Assembly (NCBI RefSeq): GCF_017896165.1
Contig: NZ_JAFCNB010000003.1
Location: forward strand, 62,001 to 126,000
Direction of reading: 5' to 3'
DNA from: Microbispora oryzae
GTDB lineage: Bacteria > Actinomycetota > Actinomycetes > Streptosporangiales > Streptosporangiaceae
Length of the DNA: 64,000 nucleotides
The position numbers and the translations under genes are program-made. How positions within the stretch are numbered: position 1 is the stretch's first letter; each line of letters begins with the position of its first letter. The notes beneath the pieces are model-generated. The model saw only the letters and a program-made list of their open reading frames with translations, did not search any database and was not told where the DNA came from. Below are positions 1 through 7,132 of the stretch, piece after piece.

Positions 1-1
1 A

Positions 2-205
2 TCGCTGCCGCCGGCCGACGCGATCGCCCTCGCCCGGGTGCTCGACCTCGTCGGCGGCCGCCGTACCCGTAAGCTCGCGGCCGCGCTGCGCGAGGCGGGC
101 GAGCTGCTGCGCACGCAGGCCGCGCTCGACGCCGCGCTCGACGCCGCCGAGGCCGCGGCGGCGGGACGATCCGGAACGATCCGGAACGGCCCGGAACGGC
201 TCTGA
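2..205 (+). CDS. Partial gene, C-terminal end of an unidentified phage protein
   Basis: An open frame enters from the left edge and stops at 203-205, giving 67 residues. The visible part is Ala-, Leu- and Arg-rich and looks helical, with repeated AALDAALDAAEAAAAG-type text. Its last dozen codons lie in a decameric DNA repeat (169-250), so the C-terminal tail is low-complexity. Its place two or three genes before the portal is where a terminase or terminase-linked gene would sit, but nothing in the 67 residues identifies it. Confidence 0.5.
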   Translation, partial: SLPPADAIALARVLDLVGGRRTRKLAAALREAGELLRTQAALDAALDAAEAAAAGRSGTIRNGPERL

Positions 206-250
206 ACGCGCCCGTACGGCCCGGAACAGTCCGGGCCGGTTCGGAACGCT
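169..250. repeat. Decamer tandem repeat, consensus CCGGAACGNN
   Basis: About eight consecutive 10-bp units lie between 169 and 250, most reading CCGGAACG plus two variable bases (171, 181, 191, 221 and 241 are the clearest; 201, 211 and 231 are degenerate). The array covers the 3' end of the first gene and runs to the terminator hairpin. A two-to-three unit version recurs at about 31113-31136, between the tail terminator and the next gene. The period is about one helical turn, which would suit cooperative protein binding, but the function is unknown. Confidence 0.6.
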
Positions 251-251
251 A

Positions 252-302
252 CGACACACCTATGAGGCCGTCACGGTTGACCGTGACGGCCTCTGCGTGT
301 CG
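252..302 (+). terminator. Long hairpin, probable transcription terminator
   Basis: A 13-bp perfect stem (264-276 with 281-293, apex TTGA) is extended by a second paired arm, CGACAC (252-257) with GTGTCG (297-302). There is no U tract, which is common for actinobacterial terminators. It separates the first partial gene from the next rightward unit. A TAGGGT hexamer at 304-309, just after it, could be a -10 element for the downstream genes. Confidence 0.65.
256..266 (-). promoter_or_regulatory. Operator-like 11-mer shared with the early promoter region
   Basis: Read on the reverse strand these bases are CTCATAGGTGT, an exact match to 35026-35036 upstream of the duplicated-HTH gene. A shorter version, CATAGGTG, occurs near 19648 upstream of the reverse-strand cargo gene. 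Recurrence of a partly palindromic word in three phage intergenic regions suggests a repressor operator or stoperator; no repressor gene is visible to test this. Confidence 0.35.
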
Positions 303-354
303 ATAGGGTTGCTCGTACCGCCCCGATCCTGCGCGCTTCCCCCGGGGGACCCCT

Positions 355-546
355 GTGCACTCTCGCCTGCGCTTCGCCCTGACCGCTGCAGCCGCGGCCG
401 CCCTGGCCGCCGTGCTCGTGTGGGCCGTCTATCAGGCCGCCCTCGCCCTGCTGACCTCGTACGTGCAGATCGTGCTCGGCGTGATGCTCGTCGCCGTGCT
501 CGGCGCGGCGGCCGACCCGGGCGGCGGCGGCCCGTACTGCACATGA
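355..546 (+). CDS. Small membrane protein
   Basis: A GTG start at 355 follows a GGGGGA ribosome binding site. The 63-residue product is almost entirely hydrophobic, with two likely membrane segments (roughly residues 6-28 and 33-52) and a short Gly-rich tail. Its stop overlaps the next gene's start (ATGA at 543-546), so the two are translationally coupled. Small membrane proteins near the terminase-portal boundary are common in actinophages, but no family was recognised. Confidence 0.55.
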   Translation: MHSRLRFALTAAAAAALAAVLVWAVYQAALALLTSYVQIVLGVMLVAVLGAAADPGGGGPYCT

Positions 547-746
547 CCGCGCAGGGCGACGTCGAGGTCGAGCGGGTGCAGCTCGTGCCGTCCGACCCGC
601 ACCCGTGCACGCACGTCGTCGACCCGGGCGGCCGCGACGAGCACTGCGGGCACGCGCCGACCGTGCGGTTCCTTAACGCGTGGCTGTGCAAGGCGCACGC
701 CCTACCCGGGCCCCCGCGGCCGCCGGCGCCGCTGCGGTCGCGCTGA
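543..746 (+). CDS. Small Cys/His-rich protein, possible zinc ribbon
   Basis: The ATG at 543 overlaps the previous stop codon. The 67-residue product contains PCTHVV, EHCGHAP and WLCKAHA, an alternation of Cys and His that looks like a small metal-binding module, followed by a Pro/Arg tail. Several similar tiny Cys/His proteins occur in this prophage (2971, 31213, 39781, 41326). Role unknown. Confidence 0.5.
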   Translation: MTAQGDVEVERVQLVPSDPHPCTHVVDPGGRDEHCGHAPTVRFLNAWLCKAHALPGPPRPPAPLRSR

Positions 747-784
747 CCGGGCCTTTCCGGCCTGTATGGTTATCGTTTTGGACC

Positions 785-1075
785 GTGACCATATGTGTAT
801 TCCTGCTCGCCCTCGGCGTCGTGCTGCGGGTCGTGCGGTTCATCAATAGCGACGTGCTGTTCGCGCCCGTGCGCGAGGCCGTCGAACGCCGGTACGGCGA
901 CGCGTCCAAGATCTCTTACCTGCTGTCGTGCCCGTGGTGCGCCTCGCCGTACGTCGCCGTGCCCGTCATGGCGGCCGCGTACGCATGGGGCGAGCACCCG
1001 CTGTTCGTCGTGTTCGCCGCCGCGGCGACCGCCTCGTACCTCGTCGGCCTCATCTCCACCAACCTCGACGACTAA
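785..1075 (+). CDS. DUF1360-like small membrane protein
   Basis: The frame is open from a GTG at 680, but the GTG at 785 is preferred because it puts the first hydrophobic segment at the N-terminus, as is usual for this family, and removes a long overlap with the preceding gene. The product (96 residues) has a first membrane segment, a central soluble stretch with RRYGDASKISYLLSCPWC, and a second membrane segment ending near the C-terminus. The LxCPWCxSxY word is typical of DUF1360 proteins, which recur next to portal genes in actinophages and whose role is not established. No strong ribosome binding site helps choose the start. Confidence 0.55.
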   Translation: MTICVFLLALGVVLRVVRFINSDVLFAPVREAVERRYGDASKISYLLSCPWCASPYVAVPVMAAAYAWGEHPLFVVFAAAATASYLVGLISTNLDD

Positions 1076-1084
1076 GGGGCGGGC

Positions 1085-2974
1085 ATGGGCAGCATTGACC
1101 GGCGCGGCACCGGATACGAGGTCACGCACACGACCCGCACCCGCGACGGCAGGAACGAGCGCAGCCTGACCGCGGCCGTGCAGCCGCTGAACGCCCGCAG
1201 GATCAACCGCGGGCCCAAGATGGCGAGCACGCCGACCTCGCAGCCCTGGCAGGCCGAGGCATGGACGATGTACGACCTCGTCGGCGAGCTGCGGTTCGCC
1301 GTCAATTGGGAAGCCTCGGCCGTCGGCCGCTGCCGGCTCGTCGCAGCCCGCCAGGTGCCCGGCGTAGACGAACCCGAGCTCGTCGAGGACGGCCTACCGG
1401 CCGAGCTGCTCGCCGACTTCGCCGGCGGCCCCGCCGGGCAGTCGCAGCTACTGCGCCGGGCGACGCAGCAGCTCGTCGTCGCCGGCGACACCTACCTCGT
1501 CGGGCGCACGGTCGACGTCGCGGCGGGCGAGGGCGGCGCCGAGGAATGGCGGGCGTACTCGACGGAAGAGACGACATGGAACGGCGGCGGGTGGCAGGTC
1601 AACCCGGGCGACGGATCGATCGCCCTCGGCCCTGATGATGTGATCTTTCGCTGTTGGCTGCCGCACCCGCGTAAGTGGATCGAGGCCGAGTCGAGCGTGC
1701 GGTCGGCGTTGCCCGTGCTGCGCGAGCTGCACGGCCTAACGCAGCGGGTCGCGGCCGAGATCGACTCGCGCCTCGCCGGCGCCGGGCTGCTGATCCTGCC
1801 GCAAGAGTTCGACTTCCCCAAGGGGCAGGCCGCGCAGTCGGGCGACGCCCGCGACGGCGACGGCGATTTCGTCGAAACCTTGATCGATTACATGGTCACG
1901 CCGATCAAGGACAGGGACACACCCGCGGCCGTCGTCCCGCTCGTGATCACCGCGCCCGGCGAGCACATCGGGCAAGCGCAGTTGATCCGGTTCTGGTCAG
2001 AGCTCGACGACCGCTCGCGCGAGCTGCGCGAGGAAGCCCTCGCCCGGTTCGCCCGCGCGGCCGACCTGCCCGCCGAGGTGATCAAGGGCCTGTCCGACTC
2101 GAACCACTGGTCAGCGTGGGCGATCGGCGAGGATGCCGTGCAGATGCACGTCGCCCCCCTGCTCGGCGTTCTGTCGCTCGCCCTGACCGTCGGATGGTTC
2201 CGCCCCGCCCTCGCCGCCTCCGGCGTGCCCAACGCCGACGAATACCTCGTGTGGTACGACACGACGCCCCTCGAACTCAAGCCCGACAAGTCGGCGGCCG
2301 CGAAAGACCTGTACGACCGGTTCGCGATCGGCCCCGACACGCTGCGCCGCGAGACAGGGTTCGGCGACGACGACGCCCCTACGCCCGACGAGCTGCGGAA
2401 CATGATCCTTCTTTCGTTCCTCGAACGGGTCAGCGACCCGGGCCTGCTGCTGCAGGCCCTCGGCATCTCGACGAGCGGGATACCCGACCTCGCCCCGCCG
2501 CCGGCGATTCCCGCGCCCCGCCAGGCCCCCGACGACGAGCAGCCCGCCGACGATGGGCCGCCGCAGACGCAGGACGAGGCCCGCGCCGGCGACGGCGAGG
2601 CCCCCTCGCGCACCGCAGCCGCCGCACCGGGCGACCTGCCGCCGGTCGCGATCGTCACCGCGGCCGAGGTCGCCGTGATGCGCGCCCTCACCTACGCCGG
2701 GCGCCGCCTGCTGCGAGACCAGAGCAGGGCCGGCCGATCCGACTACGCCCGCATCCCGCAGCACGAGCTGCACCTGCACATCCCCGCGAACACGGCCCGT
2801 ATGGATGTGCTGACGGCCGACGCATGGACCGCCCTGCAGCAGGTGCTGCCCGACCGCGACGACGTCGTGCAGGTCTGCGACCGCTACGTGCGCGAGCTGC
2901 TGCAGCACGGCGTACGGCACGAGCCGCGGTTCCTGATCCGGGCGTTGTGCGACGAGCTCGGCGTGTGCCCATGA
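1085..2974 (+). CDS. Phage portal protein
   Basis: The ATG at 1085 follows AAGGGGCGGGC. The 629-residue length, the position before the MuF/protease gene, and the N-terminal text (YDLVGELRFAVNWEASAVGR near residues 60-80) fit an actinophage portal, the dodecameric ring at the packaging vertex. The middle includes a conserved-looking EVIKGLSDSNHWSAWAIGED segment seen in portals of this group. Residues of about 470-520 are Pro/Asp/Glu-rich and probably disordered. The stop overlaps the next start by four bases. No catalytic motif is expected; assignment rests on size, order and overall text. Confidence 0.8.
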   Translation: MGSIDRRGTGYEVTHTTRTRDGRNERSLTAAVQPLNARRINRGPKMASTPTSQPWQAEAWTMYDLVGELRFAVNWEASAVGRCRLVAARQVPGVDEPELVEDGLPAELLADFAGGPAGQSQLLRRATQQLVVAGDTYLVGRTVDVAAGEGGAEEWRAYSTEETTWNGGGWQVNPGDGSIALGPDDVIFRCWLPHPRKWIEAESSVRSALPVLRELHGLTQRVAAEIDSRLAGAGLLILPQEFDFPKGQAAQSGDARDGDGDFVETLIDYMVTPIKDRDTPAAVVPLVITAPGEHIGQAQLIRFWSELDDRSRELREEALARFARAADLPAEVIKGLSDSNHWSAWAIGEDAVQMHVAPLLGVLSLALTVGWFRPALAASGVPNADEYLVWYDTTPLELKPDKSAAAKDLYDRFAIGPDTLRRETGFGDDDAPTPDELRNMILLSFLERVSDPGLLLQALGISTSGIPDLAPPPAIPAPRQAPDDEQPADDGPPQTQDEARAGDGEAPSRTAAAAPGDLPPVAIVTAAEVAVMRALTYAGRRLLRDQSRAGRSDYARIPQHELHLHIPANTARMDVLTADAWTALQQVLPDRDDVVQVCDRYVRELLQHGVRHEPRFLIRALCDELGVCP

Positions 2975-3174
2975 CCGGCGACGAGCCGCGGTACACCCTC
3001 GACGAGGCCGCGGCCGAGCTCGCCCGCCGCGAGTGTGAGCAGCGCGGGCACGACTGGACCATGCACGCCGTGCGCACGATGGACTCGCCCGGCGAGGTGC
3101 CGATCGCGATCGGCTGCGAACGCCCCTGCGGGCACCCGGGTTTCGACGTCCGGCTGCGGCGGGCCGATGGCTGA
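2971..3174 (+). CDS. Small Cys/His protein between portal and MuF
   Basis: ATGA overlap with the portal stop fixes the start. The product is 67 residues, with an N-terminal helical stretch (YTLDEAAAELARRECEQRGH) and then CERPCGHPGF, so C, H, C, C and H are spaced like a degenerate zinc knuckle. It overlaps the start of the MuF-protease gene by eight bases, so the three genes are translated as one coupled set. No family recognised. Confidence 0.5.
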   Translation: MTGDEPRYTLDEAAAELARRECEQRGHDWTMHAVRTMDSPGEVPIAIGCERPCGHPGFDVRLRRADG

Positions 3175-6100
3175 CGACGTCGACCCGTGGCTGCCGCACA
3201 GGCTGCGGGCCGACGCCGAGCTCGTGCGGGCCGAGCAGCAGATCGAGGCCGCGGTGCGCGCGGCGATCGAGCGTTGGCTGCAGCGGGTGCGCGAGCTCGT
3301 GCTCGGCGAGGGCGAGGGCGGCCTGTCCGCGGCCGCCGAGGCGCCGCCGCCGCAGCCCGAGCAGTTCCCCGCGGCCGAACCGGCATGGGTCCTTGCGATG
3401 GAAGAACTCATCTTGCCCGACGTCGCCGAGCTGTTCTCGGAACGGTTCCTGCAGGTGGCGCGCACCGCGGTCGACTCGACGCAGCCGTACGTGCAGGCGT
3501 ACCTCGACGAGGTCGCCTCGCGGCTCGTGCTGTTTCCGCGCGAGGCGTTCGAGGAACTGCGGCCCGAGCTCGCCGAGGCCGTGAGCGAGGGCGAAACGAT
3601 GGATCAGATACGGGCCCGTATCGAATCCATTCTCGATTTCGACACCGCGGCCGACGCCGCCGGCACGGCCGAGCACGACCGTACGAAGCGGCTGCGGGCG
3701 AAGATCCGGCGGATCGAGGCCGAGCTCGACGACCCGGCGACGCCGCCCGAGCGCGCGGCCGAGCTGCGAGCGCAGCGGCGGCAGGCGTACGAGGACCTGC
3801 ACGAGTCGGAACGCCGCTGGCAGTGGAAAGCCCGCAGGATCGCCCGCACAGAGACGATCGGCGCGTACAACGGCGGGGCGCACGAGGGCGCCCTGTTCCG
3901 GGCCGAGGTCCTCGACCTGCCCCTCGCGAAACGCTGGCTCGCCACGCTCGACACGAGGGTTCGGCGCACGCACCGCGAGGCGAACGGCCAGGTCGTCAGG
4001 TTGACCGACCCGTTCACGGTCGGCGCCGCGACCCTGGCGTTCCCGGGCGACCCGACCGGCCCCCCACATGAGGTCATCCAATGCTTGCCCGACCCGGGTG
4101 CGCCGATCCTGACGGCCGACGGGTGGCGCCCGGTCGCGTCGATACGACCGGGCGACCTGGTCGTGACGCACCTCGGCCGGCTGCGGCCCGTGCTACGGCT
4201 CGCGCAGCCGCGCCGGTACAGCGGCGAGATCGTCTGTATCGAGACAGCATCCGGCGTGCTGCGGGTGACTCCGAATCACCCGATCTTGACCCGTCAAGGC
4301 TGGGTGATCGCGCGGGAACTCGACACTGCCCGGGTCGTCTTTGCGCCCGCGAGCGTTGAGACCGGTGATCTCGTCGTATCGCCGGGCCTGCTCGGCGTAG
4401 ACGAAAGCGCTGCGCGGATCGCGGCCCCCGGGGGTTTGCTTGGGGAAGTCGAGCAGCAGGTCGGCCTGCCGCGCCTTGATGATGAGGTACGGCCGTACGA
4501 GCTTGACGAGCTCGACGGCTTGCCCGGCGGCGACCTGCCATCGGTGCACGGCAGACCAGCGTTCCCGATGGGCGGGGGGTTGGCTGACGTAGACGACGCC
4601 GAAACCGGTCGCCTCGCGCAGGAACCGAATAAGGCCCTCATGGCTGTTTGTGACGAGCACCCGCGGCTGAAATTGGAACTCGCGGCCGCGCACCTGCGAT
4701 ACCCGGCGGCGCCCGAGGGTGACGACGCCCTCGCCGTCGATCATGGCCGCGATATAGGCGGCAGTGATGGGGTTCACATCAGGACTGTACCGCTGCCCAT
4801 AGCACGGTGCTGGACGGAGACGGTAACCGACGCACCTCTGTTCAACTTCGCTGTAGCCGAGGACGAGAGCTATATCGCCGCAGGAATCGCGGCCCATAAC
4901 TGCCGCTGCACCGCGTTGTACGAGGACCTCGACGACCTCGACGACGACGAGCGGCAGGCCCTGAACAACCCGCCGGCCGACACGGCCACGATCAGCGCTG
5001 GAGGCGCACCAATGGGAGACCTGCCGAACGGTTGGCGCGGCCCGCTCGCCGCCCTGGACATCCGAACCGGCGACGGGCGGATACTCGCAACGCCGCCCGA
5101 CGGGCTGCGGCTGCGGCAGCCGCCCCTGTCGCTGCTGTGGCAAGAGGCCCTAGGCATGGGGCACGAGGGCGCCGTCGTCGTCGGCCGCGCTGACCGCGCA
5201 TGGGTCGAGACGGTCGACGGCGTTACCTACCTCATGGGTGAGGGCCCGTTCGACCTCGACGGCGAGGCCGGCGCCGAGGCGGCGCGGCTGCTCGGCGAGG
5301 GCCTGTCGAACGGCGTGAGCGTGGATCTCGACGACATCCGGTTCGAGGAACGCTGGTATTCGACCTCGACGAACCTGCCGGTCGACATCGATTCCATGCC
5401 CGACGAGCTGTTCTGGTCGGCGTGGGAGTCGGGGGAGATCGAGCCGGTCACCGTGTTCAGCGACTGGCGGCTGATGGGCGCGACCATGACGCCGCAGCCC
5501 GCGTTCGACGAGGCCCGGATCGAGCCCGTGTACGACTACGCGCCTGCGGGTGATGCGCTCGCGGCCTCGGCCGCCGAGGTGCGGGTGTACGCGGCCGCGG
5601 ATTTCGCCGACCCGCAGCTCGGCGAGCTCACGCCGCTGCAGGTGACCGACGATGGCAGGGTGTTCGGCCACCTCGCCGGGTGGTCGACCTGTCACATCGG
5701 CTACCCGGGCACCTGCGTCACGGCCCCGCACAGCGCGACGAACTACGCCCTGTTTCACGTCGGGGCCGTTGCGACAGACGAGGGCCCGGTCGGCGTCGGC
5801 AAGATCACATTGGGGACGGGGCACGCCGACCCGCACGCCGGCGTGCGGGCCGCGGCCGAGCACTACGACCACACCGGCACCGCGGTCGCTGTCGTGCGGG
5901 CCGGCGAGGACGCGCACGGCGTATGGGTCGCCGGGCGCCTGGTCGAGGGCGTCACGTCCGAGCAGGTCGAGACCCTCATGCGCAGCCCCTTGTCGGGCGA
6001 CTGGCGGCGGGTCGACGGGAACCTCGAACTCGTCGGCGCCCTGGCCGTGAACGTGCCAGGGTTCCCGATCCCGCGCATGCTCGCCGCCTCGGGCGAGCTC

Positions 6101-6340
6101 GGCGAGCAGGTGTCGCTCGTCGCCGCCGGCGCCTCGGCCCTGGCCGCGGCCCGGCGCAAGCGCAGGCGGGCCGCAGCGGCCGCGGGGGCGCCGCTGGACT
6201 ATGCCCGCCTCGCCCGGGAGATCGTGCGCGAGCAGCACGCGCTCGCGCAGCGCGGCCGCCGGGCCGACGAGCTCGCGAACCGCCTCGGCGAGACGATCGA
6301 GGCCCGCCTCGCCCGCCTCGACGCCCGTGTGCAGCAGTGA
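3167..6340 (+). CDS. MuF-like head morphogenesis protein fused to capsid maturation protease, interrupted by an intein
   Basis: ATG at 3167 (overlapping the previous gene) gives 1057 residues. Residues 1-305 are the MuF-like minor capsid domain, with the characteristic RRIARTETIGAYNGGAHEGA and the run up to PPHEVIQ. Residues 306-578 are an intein, inserted between Gln305 and Cys579 of what would read IQCRCTALY after splicing, the most conserved word of MuF proteins. From about residue 616 onward the text (VFGHLAGWSTCHIGYPGTC, then ALAVNVPGFPIPR) matches actinophage prohead proteases, which trim the capsid scaffold; the C-terminus is a basic coiled coil. MuF-protease fusions are known in actinophages. 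An in-frame ATG with a GGAGG site at 5012 could yield free protease. Confidence 0.85.
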   Translation: MADDVDPWLPHRLRADAELVRAEQQIEAAVRAAIERWLQRVRELVLGEGEGGLSAAAEAPPPQPEQFPAAEPAWVLAMEELILPDVAELFSERFLQVARTAVDSTQPYVQAYLDEVASRLVLFPREAFEELRPELAEAVSEGETMDQIRARIESILDFDTAADAAGTAEHDRTKRLRAKIRRIEAELDDPATPPERAAELRAQRRQAYEDLHESERRWQWKARRIARTETIGAYNGGAHEGALFRAEVLDLPLAKRWLATLDTRVRRTHREANGQVVRLTDPFTVGAATLAFPGDPTGPPHEVIQCLPDPGAPILTADGWRPVASIRPGDLVVTHLGRLRPVLRLAQPRRYSGEIVCIETASGVLRVTPNHPILTRQGWVIARELDTARVVFAPASVETGDLVVSPGLLGVDESAARIAAPGGLLGEVEQQVGLPRLDDEVRPYELDELDGLPGGDLPSVHGRPAFPMGGGLADVDDAETGRLAQEPNKALMAVCDEHPRLKLELAAAHLRYPAAPEGDDALAVDHGRDIGGSDGVHIRTVPLPIARCWTETVTDAPLFNFAVAEDESYIAAGIAAHNCRCTALYEDLDDLDDDERQALNNPPADTATISAGGAPMGDLPNGWRGPLAALDIRTGDGRILATPPDGLRLRQPPLSLLWQEALGMGHEGAVVVGRADRAWVETVDGVTYLMGEGPFDLDGEAGAEAARLLGEGLSNGVSVDLDDIRFEERWYSTSTNLPVDIDSMPDELFWSAWESGEIEPVTVFSDWRLMGATMTPQPAFDEARIEPVYDYAPAGDALAASAAEVRVYAAADFADPQLGELTPLQVTDDGRVFGHLAGWSTCHIGYPGTCVTAPHSATNYALFHVGAVATDEGPVGVGKITLGTGHADPHAGVRAAAEHYDHTGTAVAVVRAGEDAHGVWVAGRLVEGVTSEQVETLMRSPLSGDWRRVDGNLELVGALAVNVPGFPIPRMLAASGELGEQVSLVAAGASALAAARRKRRRAAAAAGAPLDYARLAREIVREQHALAQRGRRADELANRLGETIEARLARLDARVQQ
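4193..4777 (-). CDS. LAGLIDADG homing endonuclease encoded antisense within the intein
   Basis: GTG at 4777 on the reverse strand gives 194 residues. Residues 6-17 read AAYIAAMIDGEG, a textbook single LAGLIDADG motif with the catalytic acidic position. Further family-like words are FLREATGFG (about 52-60), VRPYLIIKARQADLLLDF (94-111) and YDEITGLNARGR (134-145), typical of free-standing phage enzymes. The core covers 4342-4777, exactly where an intein would normally hold its endonuclease, but inverted. The last 50 residues run back over block B and are probably dispensable. By hand count over about 117 codons, third-position GC is higher in this frame (about 83 percent) than in the sense frame (about 74 percent), supporting real coding. 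An in-frame ATG at 4897 is a less likely start, outside the intein core. Confidence 0.8.
   Translation of the reverse strand: MNPITAAYIAAMIDGEGVVTLGRRRVSQVRGREFQFQPRVLVTNSHEGLIRFLREATGFGVVYVSQPPAHRERWSAVHRWQVAAGQAVELVKLVRPYLIIKARQADLLLDFPKQTPGGRDPRSAFVYAEQARRYDEITGLNARGRKDDPGSVEFPRDHPALTGQDRVIRSHPQHAGCCLDTDDLAAVPARLREP
4784..4789 (-). promoter_or_regulatory. Leaderless-type -10 element for the antisense endonuclease
   Basis: On the reverse strand TACAGT lies six bases before the GTG at 4777, the spacing expected when transcription starts at the start codon. No Shine-Dalgarno sequence is present, which fits. The same arrangement, TACAGT plus six bases plus ATG, occurs before the prsW-like gene at 54997. 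No clear -35 was seen. Confidence 0.45.
5000..5014 (+). promoter_or_regulatory. Internal ribosome binding site and start in the MuF-protease gene
   Basis: GGAGG at 5000-5004 is seven bases before an in-frame ATG at 5012-5014, at the boundary between the MuF domain and the protease. Initiation there would yield a 442-residue protease (MGDLPNGWRGPLAALD...) independent of MuF and of splicing. Spacing and strength are better than at most true starts in this prophage. Confidence 0.5.
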
Positions 6341-6400
6341 AAGAACTACTGTCGATCATTTGGGGATACGACCCCGTGCTCGACGAGACAAGGGGGAGAC

Positions 6401-6565
6401 ATGGCCTGCGGGTGCCAGAACTCGAACACGACGATCAAGTACCGCGTCACCGCGCCGAACGGCGAAACGAAGGACTACGCCACGCCGGCCGAGGCGAACA
6501 AGGCAAAGGCCGAGCTCGGCGCGACGGGGCCCGTGCGCGCCGTGCGGGTCGCGGCGGGCAAGTAG
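6401..6565 (+). CDS. Small MACxC-type phage protein
   Basis: ATG at 6401 follows an AAGGGGGAGAC ribosome binding site. The 54-residue product begins MACGCQ and continues with a short beta/helix pattern (TTIKYRVTAPNGETKDYATP, then an Ala/Lys helix and a final strand VRAVRVAAGK). Tiny proteins of this shape, a Cys-x-Cys start followed by a strand and a DGT/NGE turn, recur in actinophage head modules; their function is unknown. Confidence 0.6.
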   Translation: MACGCQNSNTTIKYRVTAPNGETKDYATPAEANKAKAELGATGPVRAVRVAAGK

Positions 6566-6587
6566 CAGCGTGCGGACGGGGGATCGC

Positions 6588-6905
6588 ATGAGGATCACGG
6601 GGGACCCGGGGCCGCTCGACCTCGCCGAGGTCGCGTACCGGGCATACGGGGGGTTCACCGACTGGACCAACTACGCCGGCAACCCGATGCCGTCATGGCG
6701 CGAGCTGCCGGCGCCGCAGCGGAACGCATGGGTCGCGGCGGCCGAGGCCGTACAGCAGGTGCTCGTCGAGGGCCGGGCGCCGTCATGGGGGGCGGGGCCG
6801 AGGTCGGCGTACGAGGCGTCGCACCCGGAAGACCTCGAGTGCTTGGGGCCCCAACATCCCGAGAGTTCGCCCGCCCCGGGATCGAACAGAGGGGGCCGCG
6901 CATGA
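6588..6905 (+). CDS. Hypothetical head-module protein
   Basis: ATG at 6588 follows a GGGGG site. The 105-residue product has an N-terminal half with LAEVAYRAYGGFTDW and ELPAPQRNAWVAAAEAV, a pattern seen in small actinophage proteins of unknown role, and a polar, Pro-rich C-terminal tail that looks disordered. Its stop overlaps the next start (CATGA). Confidence 0.55.
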   Translation: MRITGDPGPLDLAEVAYRAYGGFTDWTNYAGNPMPSWRELPAPQRNAWVAAAEAVQQVLVEGRAPSWGAGPRSAYEASHPEDLECLGPQHPESSPAPGSNRGGRA

Positions 6906-7132
6906 CCGCGAGCAGAACCGTAACCGCGACCGCGGACGAGATGACCGTCGAGCGCACCGCCCCCGACGGCCGCCGCATGCGCTACGTGATGCGGCAGGTC
7001 GGATGGTGGGGGCAGAGCGGCGCGTTCTACGGCCTCGCCGACCCGCCGTACGGCCGCGAGCCCGGGTCGTTCTCGCCCGCATGGGTGATCGGGCACGCCG
7101 ACGAGCTCGACGACGAGGGGAACCCGCTATGA
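6902..7132 (+). CDS. Hypothetical head-module protein
   Basis: ATG at 6902 overlaps the preceding stop. 76 residues, with an N-terminal beta-rich stretch (TVTATADEMTVERTAPDGRR) followed by a Trp/Gly-rich segment and an acidic end. No family recognised. Coupled by overlap to both neighbours, so it belongs to the same translational cascade. Confidence 0.5.
   Translation: MTASRTVTATADEMTVERTAPDGRRMRYVMRQVGWWGQSGAFYGLADPPYGREPGSFSPAWVIGHADELDDEGNPL

Larger units (their letters stand above)
4082..4900 (+). other. Intein in the MuF-protease protein (273 residues)
   Basis: Cys1 (4082-4084) begins block A: CLPDPGAPILTADGW, then VASIRPGDLVVTH. Block B is LRVTPNHPILTRQGW (residues of about 60-74 of the intein), containing the TxxH motif. 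Blocks F and G are PLFNFAVAEDESYIAAGIAA followed by the terminal His-Asn and Cys+1. All nucleophiles needed for standard class 1 splicing are present. Between block B (ending near 4335) and block F (starting near 4825) there is no sense-strand LAGLIDADG or HNH domain; that stretch is low-complexity in the sense frame but encodes a homing endonuclease on the other strand. Confidence 0.85.

Noticed and set aside
2111-4171. Long reverse-strand open frame (686 codons) across the portal and MuF genes
   Set aside because: It mirrors two clearly coding genes, is very rich in Arg/Gly/Pro and has no recognisable domain. Long antisense frames are common at this GC content. The antisense intein endonuclease differs because it has a real family motif and its own promoter.
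6337-6591. Forward frame starting KELLSIIWGYDPVL right after the protease
   Set aside because: After about 20 residues it becomes an Arg-rich shadow of the well-supported small gene at 6401.
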